A DNA stretch of 64,000 nt, taken from contig JAZGVH010000002.1 in NCBI GenBank assembly GCA_039889245.1, positions 2,108,001 through 2,172,000 on the forward strand. Direction: 5' to 3'. The stretch comes from Dermatophilaceae bacterium Soc4.6 (GTDB lineage: Bacteria > Actinomycetota > Actinomycetes > Actinomycetales > Dermatophilaceae). Under the pieces are notes generated by a model. The model had not been told where the DNA came from. It ran no database searches and saw nothing but the letters and a program-made list of their open reading frames with translations. Of this stretch, positions 61,770 to 64,000 are shown one piece after another (positions within the stretch are counted from its first letter, which is position 1; each line of letters starts with the position of its first letter). Both the position numbers and the translations under genes were made by a program.

Positions 61770-62327
61770 CTACGACAGACCGAGCTCGTCGAGGCCGAAG
61801 GCGAAGAGGTAAGGCACCCCGCGAGCCTCGATGACGCCGCCGGCGCCGGTGGCCCGGTCGGCGATCGTCGCGACGCCGACCACCTGCGCCCCCGCCTCGC
61901 GGGCGGCGTCGAGAGCCGTGAGCGGCGAGGCCCCGGTCGTCGTGGTGTCCTCGACGACGAGCACTCGCCGCCCGCTGATCGAGGGGCCCTCGATGCGCTG
62001 CTGGAGGCCGTGGGCCTTGCCCTCCTTGCGCACGACGAAGGCGTCGAGCCGCTCTCCCGCTGCGGCGGCGGCGTGGAGCATGGAGGTCGCCACGGGGTCG
62101 GCGCCGAGCGTCAGCCCGCCGACCGCGTCGTAGGCGAGGTCCTTGGTCAGGTCACGCAGCACGAGGCCCACGAGCGGGGCCGCCTCGCCGTCGAGCGAGA
62201 TGCGGCGCAGGTCGACGTAGTAGTCGGCCTCCTTGCCTGACGAGAGGGTGACCCGTCCGTGGACGATCGCCTTCTCCTTGATGATCTCCAGCAGGCGGCT
62301 GCGGGCACTGGTCACGTCGGCGGTCAC
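61770..62327 (-). CDS. pyrE: Orotate phosphoribosyltransferase
   Basis: 185 residues. It makes OMP from orotate and PRPP. Visible: VTLSSGKEADYYVDLRRISL, AYDAVGGLTLGADPVATSML, the KEGKAHG flexible loop with Lys at about 101, and the PRPP-binding VLVVEDTTTTGASPLTALDA near residue 120. No other pyrimidine gene is adjacent, as is common for pyrE in actinobacteria. Confidence 0.95.
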   Translation of the reverse strand: MTADVTSARSRLLEIIKEKAIVHGRVTLSSGKEADYYVDLRRISLDGEAAPLVGLVLRDLTKDLAYDAVGGLTLGADPVATSMLHAAAAAGERLDAFVVRKEGKAHGLQQRIEGPSISGRRVLVVEDTTTTGASPLTALDAAREAGAQVVGVATIADRATGAGGVIEARGVPYLFAFGLDELGLS

Positions 62328-62402
62328 GAGAGCCGAGCCTACTGTCCGACCGCAGCCTGACGCTGGGGGGAGATCAGCCAGACGTGGTGACGGTGCGGAC
62401 GA

Positions 62403-63179
62403 CTACCCCGTCCTGCGCCGTCGTCTGTGCAGTGATCCGGAGCTCTGCCGCACCACCGAACGGGGCAGCGCCCGCATGAGCGCCACGAGCGCGCGGTACT
62501 GCACACCCGGGACCGATACGACCCGCCCGCGATTGACGTCGTCGAGCGCCCGTCGCACCAACGCGGGCGTCTCGAGCCACAGGCGGGCCGGCAGCGCCGA
62601 CATGTTGAGGGCCGCCCGGTCGTGGAACTCGGTGTGCACGAAGCCCGGGCAGAGCGCAGTCACCGTGACCCCGGTGCCCAGCAGCTCGGTGGCGAGCCCC
62701 TCGGAGAAGACGGTGACCCACGACTTGGCTGCCGAGTAGGTGCCCATCGCCGCGAAGCCGGCGACCGACGAGACGTTGACGATCGCGCCGTGACCCCGCC
62801 TCCGCATCGCGCTCGCGCCGGCGTGCGACAGCACCAGCACGGCCCGGCAGAGCACCTCGAAGAGCTGCTCCTCGACCTCGACGTCGTTCTGCAGGAACGA
62901 GCGCCCCAGGCCGTAGCCGGCGTTGTTGACCAGCAGGTCGATCGGCCGGGCGTCGTCGTCGAGACGCTCGGCCACCTTGCCCACCTGGGCCCGGTCGGCG
63001 AGGTCGGCGGCGATGATCTCGGTCTCGACGCCGAACGTGCGACGCAGGTCGTCGGAGACGTCCTCGAGCCGGGCGCGGTCGCGGGCGACCAGCACGACGT
63101 CGTGCCCCTTCTCGGCGAGCTGGCGGGCGAACTCGAGACCGATCCCGGCGGTCGCGCCGGTGACGAGTGCAGTCGACAT
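62403..63179 (-). CDS. Short-chain dehydrogenase/reductase
   Basis: 258 residues. TALVTGATAGIGLEFARQLA is the NAD(P) loop, LLVNNAGYGLG near residue 83, and the catalytic Ser (VNVSSVAGF) and YSAAK near 145. The basic side of the first beta-alpha-beta unit (ARDRARLE) suggests NADPH. The C-terminal tail is Arg-rich. Substrate unknown; the sequence resembles short-chain reductases annotated for lipid or quinone substrates. Confidence 0.9.
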   Translation of the reverse strand: MSTALVTGATAGIGLEFARQLAEKGHDVVLVARDRARLEDVSDDLRRTFGVETEIIAADLADRAQVGKVAERLDDDARPIDLLVNNAGYGLGRSFLQNDVEVEEQLFEVLCRAVLVLSHAGASAMRRRGHGAIVNVSSVAGFAAMGTYSAAKSWVTVFSEGLATELLGTGVTVTALCPGFVHTEFHDRAALNMSALPARLWLETPALVRRALDDVNRGRVVSVPGVQYRALVALMRALPRSVVRQSSGSLHRRRRRTG

Positions 63180-63268
63180 GGCCCCACCCTAGGGTCGACC
63201 CCCGGCCGGCGCGGGCCGCATCCCGGCGGTCACCCCCCTCAACTGGTTCCGAGAGCAGGCTTCGCGCT

Positions 63269-63864
63269 GTGACGACCACCAACCTGCACCCCGCTCGCGC
63301 GCACCGGCTGGTGGCCGACGACGGAGCGCTGCTGTCCGTGCAGGTGCACGAGCCCGAAGCCACCGGCGCCCCGGTCTGCGGGTGGTCACCTGGGACCAGC
63401 GCGGCCACGAGGGCTCGACCCTCGCCGGAGGTCGCTACCGCGCCCGGGGCCTGAGCATCAGGCGCCTCGCCCGCGATCTCGACACCGTCCTGCAGTCCGT
63501 CGCGCCCGAGGGTCCGGTGGTGCTCGCCGGCCACTCCATGGGCGGAATGACGGTGATGGCGTATGCCGGCCTGCACCCCGCCACGGTCACCCAGCGGGTG
63601 CGGGGGGTCGCGCTCGTCGCCAGGAGCTCGGGCAACCTGGCGGGTGGGCGACCCCCCGCGGAGAAGTACGCGCTGCGGGCCCTGGCCCTGGGGCTGCCGG
63701 TCACGGCGGTCCCCGTCATCACGACCAGGAGCCGGGCGATGCCCTTCGGCCACGTCGCCGACCCGCAGGCCGTGCAGGACATACGGGCCCAGGTGGCCTC
63801 GACCCGGCTGACCACGCTCGGCGGCTTCCACGGGGCCCTGCTGGCCGGCTCCACCGCCGCCTGA
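63269..63864 (+). pseudogene. Broken alpha/beta hydrolase
   Basis: An N-terminal piece (VTTTNLHPARAHRLVADDGA, ending near ATGAPV) runs in one frame from a GTG at 63269. The next homologous piece (VVTWDQRGHEGSTLAGGRYR, then PVVLAGHSMGGMTVMAYAGL with the nucleophile Ser) lies in another frame. The intervening strand with the oxyanion HG motif is missing, so a deletion of roughly 25-30 codons shifted the frame. The frame then stops early (LAGSTAA), before the catalytic His region. The remainder is not recognisable downstream. Confidence 0.8.
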
Positions 63865-63914
63865 CCCTTCCCGACGGCCACCTCACCATCGCCCCCATCC
63901 GGTATGCCGCGGGG

Positions 63915-64000
63915 TCAGGCCAGGTGCTCGCGCAGCCACGCGATGTCGTCGGCCTGACCCTGCACCCCGCCGGGCGTCTCGACGACCACCGGAGCGGCGG
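63915..64000 (-). CDS. C-terminal fragment, probable deoxyribonuclease IV
   Basis: Only the last 28 codons are inside the window. They read AAPVVVETPGGVQGQADDIA, then WLREHLA and stop. PVVVETPGG with a following DIAxLR helix is the usual end of endonuclease IV (AP endonuclease, Nfo-type TIM barrel) in actinobacteria. A sugar-phosphate isomerase of the same fold is the alternative. The N-terminus lies beyond the right edge. Confidence 0.5.
   Translation of the reverse strand, partial: AAPVVVETPGGVQGQADDIAWLREHLA

Overview
The window is about 72% GC, densely packed and ATG/GTG-started, with many four-base ATGA/GTGA gene overlaps. The genes (BldC, DUF3073, DUF3151, purS-purQ-purL, F420-type oxidoreductases, HelD-like helicase, SigE-type ECF factor) point to a high-GC actinobacterium, most likely a member of the Micrococcales close to Intrasporangiaceae. 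That placement is inference from gene content. No rRNA, tRNA, CRISPR array, insertion sequence or prophage was recognised.

Layout. 1-5.9 kb: DUF429 fragment, an HTH/alpha-helical-repeat protein, an AI-2E family membrane protein, bldC, DUF3073 and purM. 5.9-7.2 kb: a single-gene unit carrying a DUF559 nuclease-like protein between palindromic repeats. 7.2-14.1 kb: purF, small genes, a wrecked M1 aminopeptidase, a secreted M4 metalloprotease and an F420-type oxidoreductase. 14.1-20.7 kb: a spermidine-synthase-like gene and then a three-gene surface-polysaccharide operon (acyltransferase, hyaluronan-synthase-like glycosyltransferase, membrane-anchored GH26). 20.7-25.7 kb: a CsoR-type copper regulator, a second DUF559 gene between a different family of palindromes, and purL-purQ-purS. 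25.8-28.4 kb: a Tat-exported GH3 beta-glucosidase with a PA14 insert. 28.7-40.4 kb: an acyl-CoA/biotin-carboxylase catabolic operon of Atu/Liu type, divergent from an acyl-CoA ligase. 40.4-44.6 kb: purC, purD, an HTH regulator and a GNAT. 44.7-50.1 kb: HelD-like helicase, ECF sigma factor with a membrane anti-sigma-like partner, and GH32. 50.1-54.1 kb: purA, a second HTH regulator, DUF3151 and fbaA. 54.2-64 kb: DUF480-methyltransferase fusion, exonuclease III, PPOX protein, TrmH-type methyltransferase, DedA, a glycosyltransferase/flippase pair, LemA, pyrE, SDR, a broken alpha/beta hydrolase and the end of a probable endonuclease IV.

How the parts work together. The eight pur genes cover PRPP to phosphoribosylamine (purF, purD), FGAR amidotransfer (purS/Q/L), AIR formation (purM), SAICAR (purC) and adenylosuccinate (purA); pyrE adds pyrimidine synthesis and fbaA glycolysis. 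They form a housekeeping backbone into which accessory modules are set. The catabolic operon looks like activation, dehydrogenation, carboxylation and hydration of a branched acyl-CoA under a TetR repressor.

The most unusual signal is the pair of 309-residue DUF559 proteins (6013-6942 and 21227-22156). Each is boxed by its own family of palindromic repeats: 38 bp units around the first, 45-46 bp units around the second. The layout is the same, with repeats just after the stop and again about 100 bp before the start. A third, gene-less palindromic array of similar style sits at 56804-56878. Pattern-level signals worth testing are an over-represented GTATGCC heptamer, many 9-18 bp tandem duplications in gene termini, and a 17 bp triplication that places stops in all three frames.
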